In this document: one piece after another, positions 1 to 6,535 of the stretch
Layout of the letters: every line of letters starts with the position of its first letter
How positions within the stretch are numbered: position 1 is the first letter of the stretch
From: an uncultured Muribaculaceae bacterium
GTDB taxonomy: Bacteria > Bacteroidota > Bacteroidia > Bacteroidales > Muribaculaceae
NCBI GenBank assembly: GCA_910584525.1
Contig: CAJUAT010000008.1
Location: 19,466 to 30,218 of the forward strand
Length of the DNA: 10,753 nt
Direction: 5' to 3'
Position numbers and translations under genes: made by a program
The notes under the pieces: model-generated
The model's input: the letters and a program-made list of their open reading frames with translations, nothing else
The model's database searches: none
Told to the model about the DNA's origin: nothing

Positions 1-20
1 ATGCGCCTTTATGGCCGCAT
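1..20. other. Small imperfect palindrome at the window edge
   Basis: ATGCGCC (1-7) can pair with GG-CGCAT (13-20, one bulged C) around a 5-nt loop. It lies just past the stop of the PHP gene in the direction of that gene's transcription, so it could be the stem of a terminator whose T-run lies outside the window. Without the T-run this remains a guess. Confidence 0.3.
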
Positions 21-40
21 CCTAATTATAGCATCCTAAT
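17..40. repeat. 10-bp direct repeat spanning the PHP stop codon
   Basis: GCATCCTAAT occurs at 17-26 and again at 31-40, a 14-nt period. The right copy encodes the last residues of the PHP protein (I-R-M-L before TAA) and the left copy lies just beyond the stop. It looks like a short tandem duplication of the gene end. No function is visible. Confidence 0.7.
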
Positions 41-835
41 AAAGGCTTCGTGACGACCTGCATTAACAAGTTCCTTCCAATGCGCATCTGAATTCACCAC
101 CAGCCGCAACCCAGCCTCCTTCAGCCGTGGCCACAGCCATTCCGCGGGATAGAACCGGTTGCGGCTCTCAAACGCCTTGGTGTTGACCTCCACCAGACAA
201 CCGTTGCTCGCGGCATGGCTTATGACATCGTCGACGAGCGACTGATACCAGCCATAGCTCTCGATGTCCGGGTCTACTGCCGAAGCGTTGCCGGCTATCT
301 TGTCAAAATGACCCAGCACCTCGAAACCGCCGAGCTCGAGCATTGTCAGCACCTGCTCATAATACTTCTCCACCACATACCGCAGGTCATTACGGAAGCA
401 TATCATGAGCGACTTGCGGAAACGTTCCACGCTGCCGTCGCAGTCGATGCTTATGCCGTCGCGACGAGGCACGAAGTGTACCGACCCTATGCGGTAGTCG
501 AGCGGCAGCTCATGAAAATAATCGACATGCGGCCCGAAGTCACGGCTTATGAAATCCACCTCCATGCCGCCGAGCACCAGCATACGCCCGGCATACTCCT
601 CGCGAAGCTCCGCAATCCGGGCAAGATAGGGCTGCGCATCCTCATAGCGCATGTTGCACTCCGAATGCACACATATGGGCGCATGAGGCGTCACGCCCCA
701 TACCTTGAAGCCCGCCTCACAGGCCGCCGCAACCATCTCACGCATCGGCGCATGTCCGTCGCAGTACTCCGTGTGCGAATGCAGATTATATAATTCTAAA
801 TCCTTGACCTTATCAAATAATTCCGCGGTTGTCAT
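26..835 (-). CDS. PHP-domain metal-dependent phosphatase, histidinol-phosphatase-like
   Basis: Predicted cytoplasmic metallo-phosphoesterase of the PHP superfamily (HisK/HisJ-like, class of EC 3.1.3.15). With the ATG at 835 the protein has 269 residues, normal for the family. The PHP metal ligands are visible in order: HxH (His19, His21) in NLHSHTEYCDGH, His28, His51 in TPHAP, Glu92 in GMEVDF, His120 in GSVHF, His176 in GHFDK, and Asp250/His252 in NSDAH. The set is complete, so the enzyme is probably active. An in-frame GTG at 859 would add eight residues (277 aa), but these are encoded by the terminal repeat of an inserted element; the ATG is preferred because it would have overlapped the cstA stop before the insertion. 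It is the last gene of the PD40-cstA-PHP operon. Without other his genes nearby, histidinol phosphate as substrate is unproven; another phosphorylated metabolite is equally possible. Confidence 0.87.
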   Translation of the reverse strand: MTTAELFDKVKDLELYNLHSHTEYCDGHAPMREMVAAACEAGFKVWGVTPHAPICVHSECNMRYEDAQPYLARIAELREEYAGRMLVLGGMEVDFISRDFGPHVDYFHELPLDYRIGSVHFVPRRDGISIDCDGSVERFRKSLMICFRNDLRYVVEKYYEQVLTMLELGGFEVLGHFDKIAGNASAVDPDIESYGWYQSLVDDVISHAASNGCLVEVNTKAFESRNRFYPAEWLWPRLKEAGLRLVVNSDAHWKELVNAGRHEAFIRML

Positions 836-838
836 TAA

Positions 839-1031
839 GAGTGTGTTTACTTTTAACACGAATTTTATATCGAGTGTATTTGCTTAATTCTATTGGCTTC
901 CCTAAAGGATATTTTTGGTGAATTTCTCCAAGTTTTATCAGTCGCATAGCCCGCTATGCTCCTTCTTCAACTTGAGAAATTCCCTCAAAAATCTCTCTTT
1001 ATGGAACCCAATGTTAAAAGTAAACACACTC
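839..1031. mobile_element. 193-bp MITE, IS5/IS1031-type ends, TAA target duplication
   Basis: A non-coding element with perfect 20-bp terminal inverted repeats, GAGTGTGTTTACTTTTAACA at 839-858 and its reverse complement at 1012-1031. It is flanked by TAA at 836-838 and TAA at 1032-1034, a 3-bp target duplication. It has no ORF that could be a transposase, so it would depend on one supplied elsewhere. A 3-bp TNA duplication with ends starting GAG is the pattern I know for the IS1031 subgroup of the IS5 family; that assignment is from memory of the family, not from a search. It sits exactly between cstA and the PHP gene. Its last base plus the TA of the duplication form the present cstA stop codon, and the other duplication copy abuts the PHP ATG. 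Removing element plus one TAA restores a TAATG stop/start overlap. Confidence 0.88.
893..1010. repeat. Internal inverted repeats of the MITE (long hairpin)
   Basis: Inside the terminal repeats the sequence is also self-complementary. GAATTTCTCCAAGTT (920-934) pairs with AACTTGAGAAATTC (969-982) with a single-base indel. GCATAGC (944-950) pairs with GCTATGC (953-959) around a 2-nt loop. The outer stretches 893-918 and 983-1010 are imperfectly complementary (TTGG.TTCC.TAAAG in both arms when read in the same sense). In the operon mRNA the element would fold into a long interrupted stem-loop between the two cistrons. Confidence 0.75.
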
Positions 1032-2500
1032 TAAACAAATTCTTCGGGTATGATATCAGGTTGCCGACCTTTGAGAGCCTTGGCGAAGAGGAACAGGAAG
1101 AGGGCGGCTACTGCGAGGCCCCCGGCCACGGCCGTGGTATAAGAAACGCTCACGCCCATCAGCGGCCACGTCACGAGGCTCAAGCCTTCCCGGGCATAGA
1201 GGATATATGTCACGGTGACCGCCGTCATCAGCAATGCCGGCAGCAGAGTGATGACATACAGCTTGCGGCGACGCGCCAGATACATCGTGACAGCCCACAG
1301 CGTGAACACCGCCAGCACCTGGTTGCACCATGCGAAATAACGCCACAGCACCTCGTAAGGCATAAGCATGATCGCAAAGCAGAGCATGAATATCGGCACG
1401 GAAATCAACAGGCGCTTCACAATCTTCTTCTGGCTGAAGCCGAGGAAATCGGCGGCGATAAGCCGAGCCGAGCGCAGGGCGGTGTCGCCCGACGTGATGG
1501 GGGCCGCTATCACTCCCAATATGGCGAGGATACCTCCGAAAGCACCGAGCCACGTCTTGGATATGTCGTTCACGAGGATTGCCGGCGAGCCGTTGCCCAT
1601 ATATTCGGCGAGTCCTTCATAACCGCCGGTAAATGCTATAGCGGCAGCCGCCCATATGAGAGCCACCACCCCTTCGGTGACCATGGCGCCATAGAACACC
1701 GGGCGGGCATGACGCTCGTTTTTGAGGCAGCGAGCCATCATCGGCGATTGCGTGGCATGGAAGCCCGATATGGCCCCGCACGCTATCGACACGAACATCA
1801 TCGGGAATATGGGATTGGCTTCCGGATCGGTCCTGTGGTTATAGAATCCCTCCCACACTTCGGGCATGGCGTCGGCATGGGCGTAGAGAGCCACCATGAT
1901 GCCCACGGCCATGAACAGCAGCGCAAATCCGAACACGGGATAGAGCTTCCCTATGAGTTTGTCAACAGGCAGAAGCGTGGCCAGCATATAATAGGCGAAT
2001 ATCACCACTATCCAGAAAGTCTTGTCGAGATGTTCGGGAGTGAGCATAGCCAGCAGGTCGGCGGGATTGTAGACGAACACGGCGCCCACAAGAATCATCA
2101 GCAGGAGAGCGAACACCCTCATCACATTCTTGATACCGCCGCCGAGCTGTGCGCCCACAATCTCGGGCAGAGAGGCGCCGTCGCTGCGCAGCGACAACAT
2201 CCCCGACATATAATCATGGACAGCGCCGGCGAATATCGTGCCGAAAACTATCCAGAGGAAAGCCGCCGGCCCGAACATCACGCCCATGATGGCCCCGAAT
2301 ATCGGGCCAAGACCCGCTATGTTGAGAAACTGTATGAGGAAAATCTTCCACGTGGGAAGTTCCACATAGTCTACACCGTCGGCGAGTCGTTTCACGGGGG
2401 TGGTCCGCGAAGGGTCTTGTCCGAACACGCGGCTTACAAACAAGCCATAGATGAAATAGCCTGCCACCAAAAGGAGCAGTGCAGTGCTGAAAGATATCAT
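1031..2500 (-). CDS. cstA: CstA family carbon-starvation transporter, short form
   Basis: Polytopic inner-membrane protein of the CstA family (489 aa). Family members import pyruvate (E. coli CstA and BtsT) or have been linked to peptide uptake; E. coli CstA is about 700 aa, so this is the short form common in anaerobes. Hydrophobic segments cover most of the length, more than ten in number. Conserved blocks are QFLNIAGLGPIFGAIMG (57-73), GAVHDYMSGMLSLRSDGAS (92-110), CGAISGFHATQSPMMARC (241-258) and ITSGDTALRSARLIAADF (335-352). The start ATG (2498-2500) overlaps the stop of the upstream PD40 gene in ATGA, indicating translational coupling. The stop TAG (1031-1033) is composite: the G comes from the MITE end and TA from its target duplication. 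The coding sequence appears otherwise intact, because the pre-insertion frame would have ended in TAA after the same Val codon. The substrate cannot be read from sequence. Confidence 0.93.
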   Translation of the reverse strand: MISFSTALLLLVAGYFIYGLFVSRVFGQDPSRTTPVKRLADGVDYVELPTWKIFLIQFLNIAGLGPIFGAIMGVMFGPAAFLWIVFGTIFAGAVHDYMSGMLSLRSDGASLPEIVGAQLGGGIKNVMRVFALLLMILVGAVFVYNPADLLAMLTPEHLDKTFWIVVIFAYYMLATLLPVDKLIGKLYPVFGFALLFMAVGIMVALYAHADAMPEVWEGFYNHRTDPEANPIFPMMFVSIACGAISGFHATQSPMMARCLKNERHARPVFYGAMVTEGVVALIWAAAAIAFTGGYEGLAEYMGNGSPAILVNDISKTWLGAFGGILAILGVIAAPITSGDTALRSARLIAADFLGFSQKKIVKRLLISVPIFMLCFAIMLMPYEVLWRYFAWCNQVLAVFTLWAVTMYLARRRKLYVITLLPALLMTAVTVTYILYAREGLSLVTWPLMGVSVSYTTAVAGGLAVAALFLFLFAKALKGRQPDIIPEEFV

Positions 2501-3690
2501 TGTTGTTGTCGTTCTGCGCGGTACACGTCGGAGAGGCTGCGCCTCAGGCTTTCCCGCAGTCGGTTGGATTCCTGTTCTTTCTGCCGCAGATTCTCCCTGA
2601 GGCTCTGCGACGGGTTACGGTGATACTGACGCCGCAGGTCGGTCATCTCCTCACGGAGGGCGTCGTATTCCTTTTTACGCTCCACATATTTCTCCATCAG
2701 TGCCGAAGCCGAGGAGCTGCGGAAGTCGGAATAGGAAGTATACACCACGCCGCCATCCATAGGTAGGCGGAAATCATGGCTTTTTGTGGCGGCATCCGGG
2801 TTTATGGCGGCTATCACGTCGAGGAGTTCCGTGAAGTCATCCCCCTCTTCGTGAGTGAGTCGCCAGTCGCGCAGCAGCGCGAGCGACTCAAGGTTCTCCG
2901 TGTCGGCCGGATAGTTGCGACGCATGTCGTTGACCTGGAACACGTATATCGTTATGTTGTCGCCAAGCCGGTTGCGGTCGCTGGCGAACCATCCCACGCC
3001 GTTAAGCTCGTCGACAGCCAGCAGATAATCGTCGTAGGGCGAATTGTAAGGCATACCCATATTCTGGGGTTGCAGGAAAGAGCCGTCGTCGACATCGCGC
3101 GATGCCACCATGATATCGTAGCCCCCAAGTCCTTCATCGCTTTTGGAGGCATAATATAGCGTCACGCCGTCGGGCATCATGAAAGGGAAGGCCACATCGG
3201 CGCCATCGTCGGCAAGGTCCTCTATGGCCTCGGCCTCGCTCCAGCTGCCGTCGGTAAGACGCGACGATTCCGTAAGCACCAGATTGCCCAGCGTGTCGGG
3301 AGCCGCCCATATACGGTAGTCGCCACCCTCGCTGGTGAAGAGATAGTCTATGCCGTTATCCTCGTCGGCACTGAGCCGCCCCGCACTCGCCGGCAATCGG
3401 TAAGCCTTGAAGAACTCTCCCTTCGGAACAGCTATCGAATCGATAATCTTTATATGCTCCACACGTTCCAGGAAATTGTCGGCGGTATTGATCCTGCGTG
3501 TCAGCTCCTCGGCATCGGCAAGCTCGGCACTCTTCTTGCCAGCCTTTGCCCTGGCTTTCTGCACAAGCGAACGCGCCTCCCCAAGGTCATATTCCTCATA
3601 TGCCTTCCATGCGTTGTCAAGCTGGGTCTGCCCATGTAAGCCCATGCTTACGCATCCCGTCATCAATATTATAGCTGCGGCTCTTTTCAT
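2497..3690 (-). CDS. Exported PD40 beta-propeller protein with C-terminal coiled coil
   Basis: A 397-residue predicted exported protein of unknown function. Residues 1-21 form a Sec signal peptide; Cys13 after MTG is a weak lipobox, so a lipoprotein is possible but not clear. Residues 23-70 are helical and TPR-like (DNAWKAYEEYDLGEARSLVQ). A PD40/TolB-type propeller part follows: repeats around 114-130 (YLFTSEGGDYRIW), 166-196 (VAFPFMMPDGVTLYYAS, then GLGGYDIMVASRD) and 217-250 (YDDYLLAVDELNGVGWFASDR). Residues 330-395 are highly charged and likely coiled coil. It resembles the periplasmic PD40 proteins of Bacteroidota but lacks the OmpA-like C-terminal domain of PorE-type proteins. It is the first gene of the operon, with a near-consensus promoter just upstream, and overlaps cstA by ATGA. 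An envelope partner of the transporter is a plausible but unproven role. Confidence 0.82.
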   Translation of the reverse strand: MKRAAAIILMTGCVSMGLHGQTQLDNAWKAYEEYDLGEARSLVQKARAKAGKKSAELADAEELTRRINTADNFLERVEHIKIIDSIAVPKGEFFKAYRLPASAGRLSADEDNGIDYLFTSEGGDYRIWAAPDTLGNLVLTESSRLTDGSWSEAEAIEDLADDGADVAFPFMMPDGVTLYYASKSDEGLGGYDIMVASRDVDDGSFLQPQNMGMPYNSPYDDYLLAVDELNGVGWFASDRNRLGDNITIYVFQVNDMRRNYPADTENLESLALLRDWRLTHEEGDDFTELLDVIAAINPDAATKSHDFRLPMDGGVVYTSYSDFRSSSASALMEKYVERKKEYDALREEMTDLRRQYHRNPSQSLRENLRQKEQESNRLRESLRRSLSDVYRAERQQQ

Positions 3691-3709
3691 CTTCTTTCGT
3701 CTTGAAATG

Positions 3710-3740
3710 CAAATTTAGATGAATTTGACGAAAAAACAAA
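3710..3740 (-). promoter_or_regulatory. Bacteroidota-type promoter of the PD40-cstA-PHP operon
   Basis: On the minus strand TTTG (3740-3737) is followed after exactly 19 nt by TAAATTTG (3717-3710), a full match to the Bacteroidota primary-sigma pattern TTTG-N19-TAnnTTTG. Transcription should start near 3703, giving a leader of only about 13 nt, rich in A and G (ACGAAAGAAG), before the ATG at 3690. The -33 box overlaps the terminator of the upstream operon. Confidence 0.75.
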
Positions 3741-3769
3741 GAGGATGCACCTTCACGACACATCCTCTT
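3729..3769 (-). terminator. Rho-independent terminator of the etfB-etfA-acd operon
   Basis: AAGAGGATG (3739-3747) pairs perfectly with CATCCTCTT (3761-3769) over a 13-nt loop. On the minus strand the stem is followed by TGTTTTTTCG (3738-3729), a T-run. It lies 26 nt beyond the acyl-CoA dehydrogenase stop. On the plus strand it is also followed by a T-run (3773-3778), so it could work in both directions. Confidence 0.8.
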
Positions 3770-3794
3770 CGCTTTTTTATTCTCAGACTTAGTC

Positions 3795-5498
3795 TCAGTC
3801 TACCTTATACTCATCGAGCTGGTCGATACGGAAGTTGGCAATGAAGTCGGCATGCTTTGCCACCTCGGCCTGACCATACTTTACGAACACGCGGAGCGAG
3901 CGACGGAAAGAGTCGTCACGCCGGGCATCGTCGAGCAGGAGGAGACCCATCACGGTATAGCCTGCCATCTCCACGAGACGGCGAGCCATGAAGTCGACAT
4001 ACTCGGGATTCTCGGCACCTGTCACCTTCTCCACAGCGTTGGCGAGCTGCTGCGACATGAACTCGAGGGTGGCCTTTGTGTCCTGGTCCTCCGGTTTGCA
4101 TTCCTTGGCAAGTTCCTCACGGATCCAGTTGAGATATGTTCCGGTGGTGACGTGGCGAATTGCAGCCACAACCTGCAGCTGGGTGGTACCCTCGTAGATG
4201 CTCGTGATACGGGCGTCGCGGTATACGCGCTCGCAGGCATAGTCCTTCATGAATCCCGAACCGCCATGGATCTGGATGCAGTCGTAGGCGTTCTGGTTGC
4301 AGAACTCGGAGGTCATGCCCTTTGCCAGCGGCGTGAATGCGTCGGCAAGACGGCTGTACTGCTTCGACTCCTTCTTCTCGTCGACGGTAAGCTTGCGTTC
4401 CTTGGCAATGTCGTCGTAAGCCTTGTAGATGTCTACGAAACGAGAGCAGGCGTAGAGCAGGGCGCGGGAGGCGTCGAGCTTGGCCTTCATGTTGCTGAGT
4501 ATCTCCGACACGGCGGGGAACTCTATGATAGCCTTGCCGAACTGTTTGCGGTCGCGGGCATAGGCGAGGGCCTCGCGATAGGCGATCTCGCTGACGCCCA
4601 CACTCTGGGCGGCTATGCCGAGACGTGCGCCGTTCATCAGCGCCATCACGTATTTGATGAGACCCATGCGACGGCTGCCTACCAGCTCGGCGGGTGCGTT
4701 GCGGTATACCAGCTCGCATGTGGGGCTTCCCTTGATACCCATCTTGTTCTCTATGCGGCGCACGGTGACTCCGCCGTTGCGCTTGTCGTAGATGAACATC
4801 GAGAGGCCGCGGCCATCGCGTGTGCCCTCTTCAGAGCGTGCAAGCACCAGGTGTATGTCGCTGTCGCCGTTGGTGATGAAGCGCTTTACACCGTTGAGCA
4901 CCCATGAGCCATCCTCCTTCTGCGTGGCCTTCAGCATCACGCTCTGCAGGTCGGAACCGGCGTCGGGCTCCGTAAGGTCCATCGACATAGTCTCCCCGGC
5001 ACATACGCGAGGTATATACTTCTGCTTCTGGGCATCGTCGGCAAACTCATAGATGGTTTCGGCGCAGTCCTGCAGACCCCATATGTTCTCGAAGCCTGTG
5101 TCGGCACGGCTCACAATGTCGGCGGCCATGATATAGGGAGTGATGGGGAAGTTGAGACCGCCGTAGCGACGCGGCATCGACATGCCCATAAGCCCGGCCT
5201 TGCGGCAGGCCTCAAGATTGGCGGCGGTACCCGTGGCGTAAACCACATGTCCGTTCTCCACCCGGGGACCCTCCTTATCGACTCCCTCGGCATTGGCGGC
5301 TACTGTCTCGCCGCATATCTCGCCTACTATCTCCAGCACCTTGTCGTAGCTGTCTATGGCATCGGCATAGTTCTGCGGCGCATAGTCATACTGCTCCGCA
5401 TCGGCATATCCGCGCTCCTTCAGCTCCACAATCTTCTCCATCATCGGATGGGTAAGATAGTGCTTAAGCACCGGATTGTCTGTATAGAAATTCGCCAT
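3795..5498 (-). CDS. Acyl-CoA dehydrogenase (FAD), long form with C-terminal extension
   Basis: FAD-dependent enzyme that introduces or removes the alpha-beta double bond of an acyl-CoA, passing electrons to or from the ETF encoded directly upstream. The 567 residues contain the usual core: N-terminal helical domain (about 1-170), middle beta domain with the FAD/substrate motif LTEPDAGSD (175-183) and WVLNGVKRFITNG (199-211), and C-terminal helical domain with ARDRKQFG (314-321), IQIHGGSGFMKDYACER (408-424) and IYEGTTQLQ. Glu436 in YEGT is at the position of the catalytic base in medium- and short-chain enzymes. Beyond about 450 an extra helical region of roughly 115 residues makes it longer than butyryl-CoA dehydrogenases (about 380 aa). 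The ATG lies one nucleotide after the etfA stop. No crotonase, thiolase or CoA-transferase is near, so chain length and direction (oxidation or enoyl-CoA reduction) are unknown. Confidence 0.92.
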   Translation of the reverse strand: MANFYTDNPVLKHYLTHPMMEKIVELKERGYADAEQYDYAPQNYADAIDSYDKVLEIVGEICGETVAANAEGVDKEGPRVENGHVVYATGTAANLEACRKAGLMGMSMPRRYGGLNFPITPYIMAADIVSRADTGFENIWGLQDCAETIYEFADDAQKQKYIPRVCAGETMSMDLTEPDAGSDLQSVMLKATQKEDGSWVLNGVKRFITNGDSDIHLVLARSEEGTRDGRGLSMFIYDKRNGGVTVRRIENKMGIKGSPTCELVYRNAPAELVGSRRMGLIKYVMALMNGARLGIAAQSVGVSEIAYREALAYARDRKQFGKAIIEFPAVSEILSNMKAKLDASRALLYACSRFVDIYKAYDDIAKERKLTVDEKKESKQYSRLADAFTPLAKGMTSEFCNQNAYDCIQIHGGSGFMKDYACERVYRDARITSIYEGTTQLQVVAAIRHVTTGTYLNWIREELAKECKPEDQDTKATLEFMSQQLANAVEKVTGAENPEYVDFMARRLVEMAGYTVMGLLLLDDARRDDSFRRSLRVFVKYGQAEVAKHADFIANFRIDQLDEYKVD

Positions 5499-5499
5499 C

Positions 5500-6531
5500 T
5501 TATTTCGTGTTCTTTTTGTAATACTTTATTAGTTTTGGCACCACATCCTCCACATTTCCGGTGATGACATAGTCGGCCACCGTATTGATGGGGGCGTCGG
5601 GGTCATTGTTGATGGAGATGATTATGGAGCTGTCCTGCATACCGGCGATATGCTGTATCTGGCCCGATATACCGCAGGCTATGTAAAGCTTGGGTCGCAC
5701 GGTGAGTCCTGTCTGACCTATCTGTGCGTCATGGTCGATCCATCCGGCATCCACGGCGGCACGGCTTGCGCCCACCTCGCCGCCGAGAACCGTGGCAAGC
5801 TCCCGAAGCATTTCGAAGTTCTCCTTCGATCCCACTCCGTAACCGCCGGCCACCACTATCGGGGAGTTCTTGAGATTGCTCTTCGATTTCTCCACATGAC
5901 GGTCTATGACCTCTACCACGAAATCTTCGGGACGAGTATACCTGGCTACGTCGAGGTCCACCACCTGGCCCACATAGTTGGAGTCGCGCACCTCTTTCTT
6001 CATGACGCCTTCGCGCACGGTAGCCATCTGAGGACGATGGTCAGGGTTGACGATCGTGGCCACGATGTTGCCGCCGAAAGCGGGGCGTATCTGCAGCAGC
6101 AGGTCTTTGTACTCCTGTCCTGTACGGGCGTCGGTATGGTCGCCAATCTCGAGCTGGGTGCAGTCGGCCGTCAGACCGCTGTGCAACGCGCTCGACACGC
6201 GCGGTCCCAGGTCACGTCCTATCGACGTGGCGCCCATGAACGCGATGCGGGGCTCCTTCTCCTTGAAGAGGTTGATGAGCAGCGAGGCATGCGGCAGCGA
6301 TGTATAGGGATACATCCGCTTGTCCTCTACTTTATATACCGTATCCACCCCGTAAGGGAAGATCTGTTTCTCAATATCCTTGAGATTGTCGCCGGCCACC
6401 ACGGCCTCCAGCTTTATGCCCAGCTTGTCGGCAAGGGCGCGGCCCTTGGTGAGAAGCTCGAGACTTACATCGGCAACCTTGCCATCCTCATACTCGCAAT
6501 ATACTATGAGGTTGTTCTTGTCTGTAGCCAT
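5500..6531 (-). CDS. etfA: Electron transfer flavoprotein subunit alpha
   Basis: Alpha subunit of the heterodimeric ETF; it binds FAD and shuttles electrons for the adjacent acyl-CoA dehydrogenase. With the ATG at 6531 it has 343 residues. The N-terminal ETF domain includes GRDLGPRVSSALHSGLTADC (105-124). The C-terminal FAD domain carries the family signature: GEVGASRAAVDAGW (251-264), QIGQTGLTVRPKLYIACGIS (270-289) and GQIQHIAGM (290-298), followed by INNDPDAPI. An in-frame TTG at 6558 would add nine residues but overlap etfB by 23 nt. The ATG is preferred because it gives a clean 4-nt gap to the etfB stop and starts directly at the family's first beta strand (NLIVYCEY). Confidence 0.95.
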   Translation of the reverse strand: MATDKNNLIVYCEYEDGKVADVSLELLTKGRALADKLGIKLEAVVAGDNLKDIEKQIFPYGVDTVYKVEDKRMYPYTSLPHASLLINLFKEKEPRIAFMGATSIGRDLGPRVSSALHSGLTADCTQLEIGDHTDARTGQEYKDLLLQIRPAFGGNIVATIVNPDHRPQMATVREGVMKKEVRDSNYVGQVVDLDVARYTRPEDFVVEVIDRHVEKSKSNLKNSPIVVAGGYGVGSKENFEMLRELATVLGGEVGASRAAVDAGWIDHDAQIGQTGLTVRPKLYIACGISGQIQHIAGMQDSSIIISINNDPDAPINTVADYVITGNVEDVVPKLIKYYKKNTK

Positions 6532-6535
6532 AATA

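Noticed and set aside
215..793. Plus-strand open frame of 192 codons opposite the PHP gene
   Set aside because: Its opposite strand carries a complete PHP metal-ligand set; the plus frame has no recognisable domain.
910..917. TATTTTTG in the MITE, a -7 match (TAnnTTTG) on the plus strand pointing antisense into cstA
   Set aside because: No TTTG at the proper 19-nt distance (nearest is at 879-882, 27 nt away), and such matches are frequent in AT-rich DNA.
956..2623. Long plus-strand open frame (555 codons) opposite cstA
   Set aside because: It is antisense to cstA and rich in His, Arg, Glu and Gln, as expected from the complement of a GC-rich membrane-protein gene; no domain is recognisable and its start lies inside the MITE.
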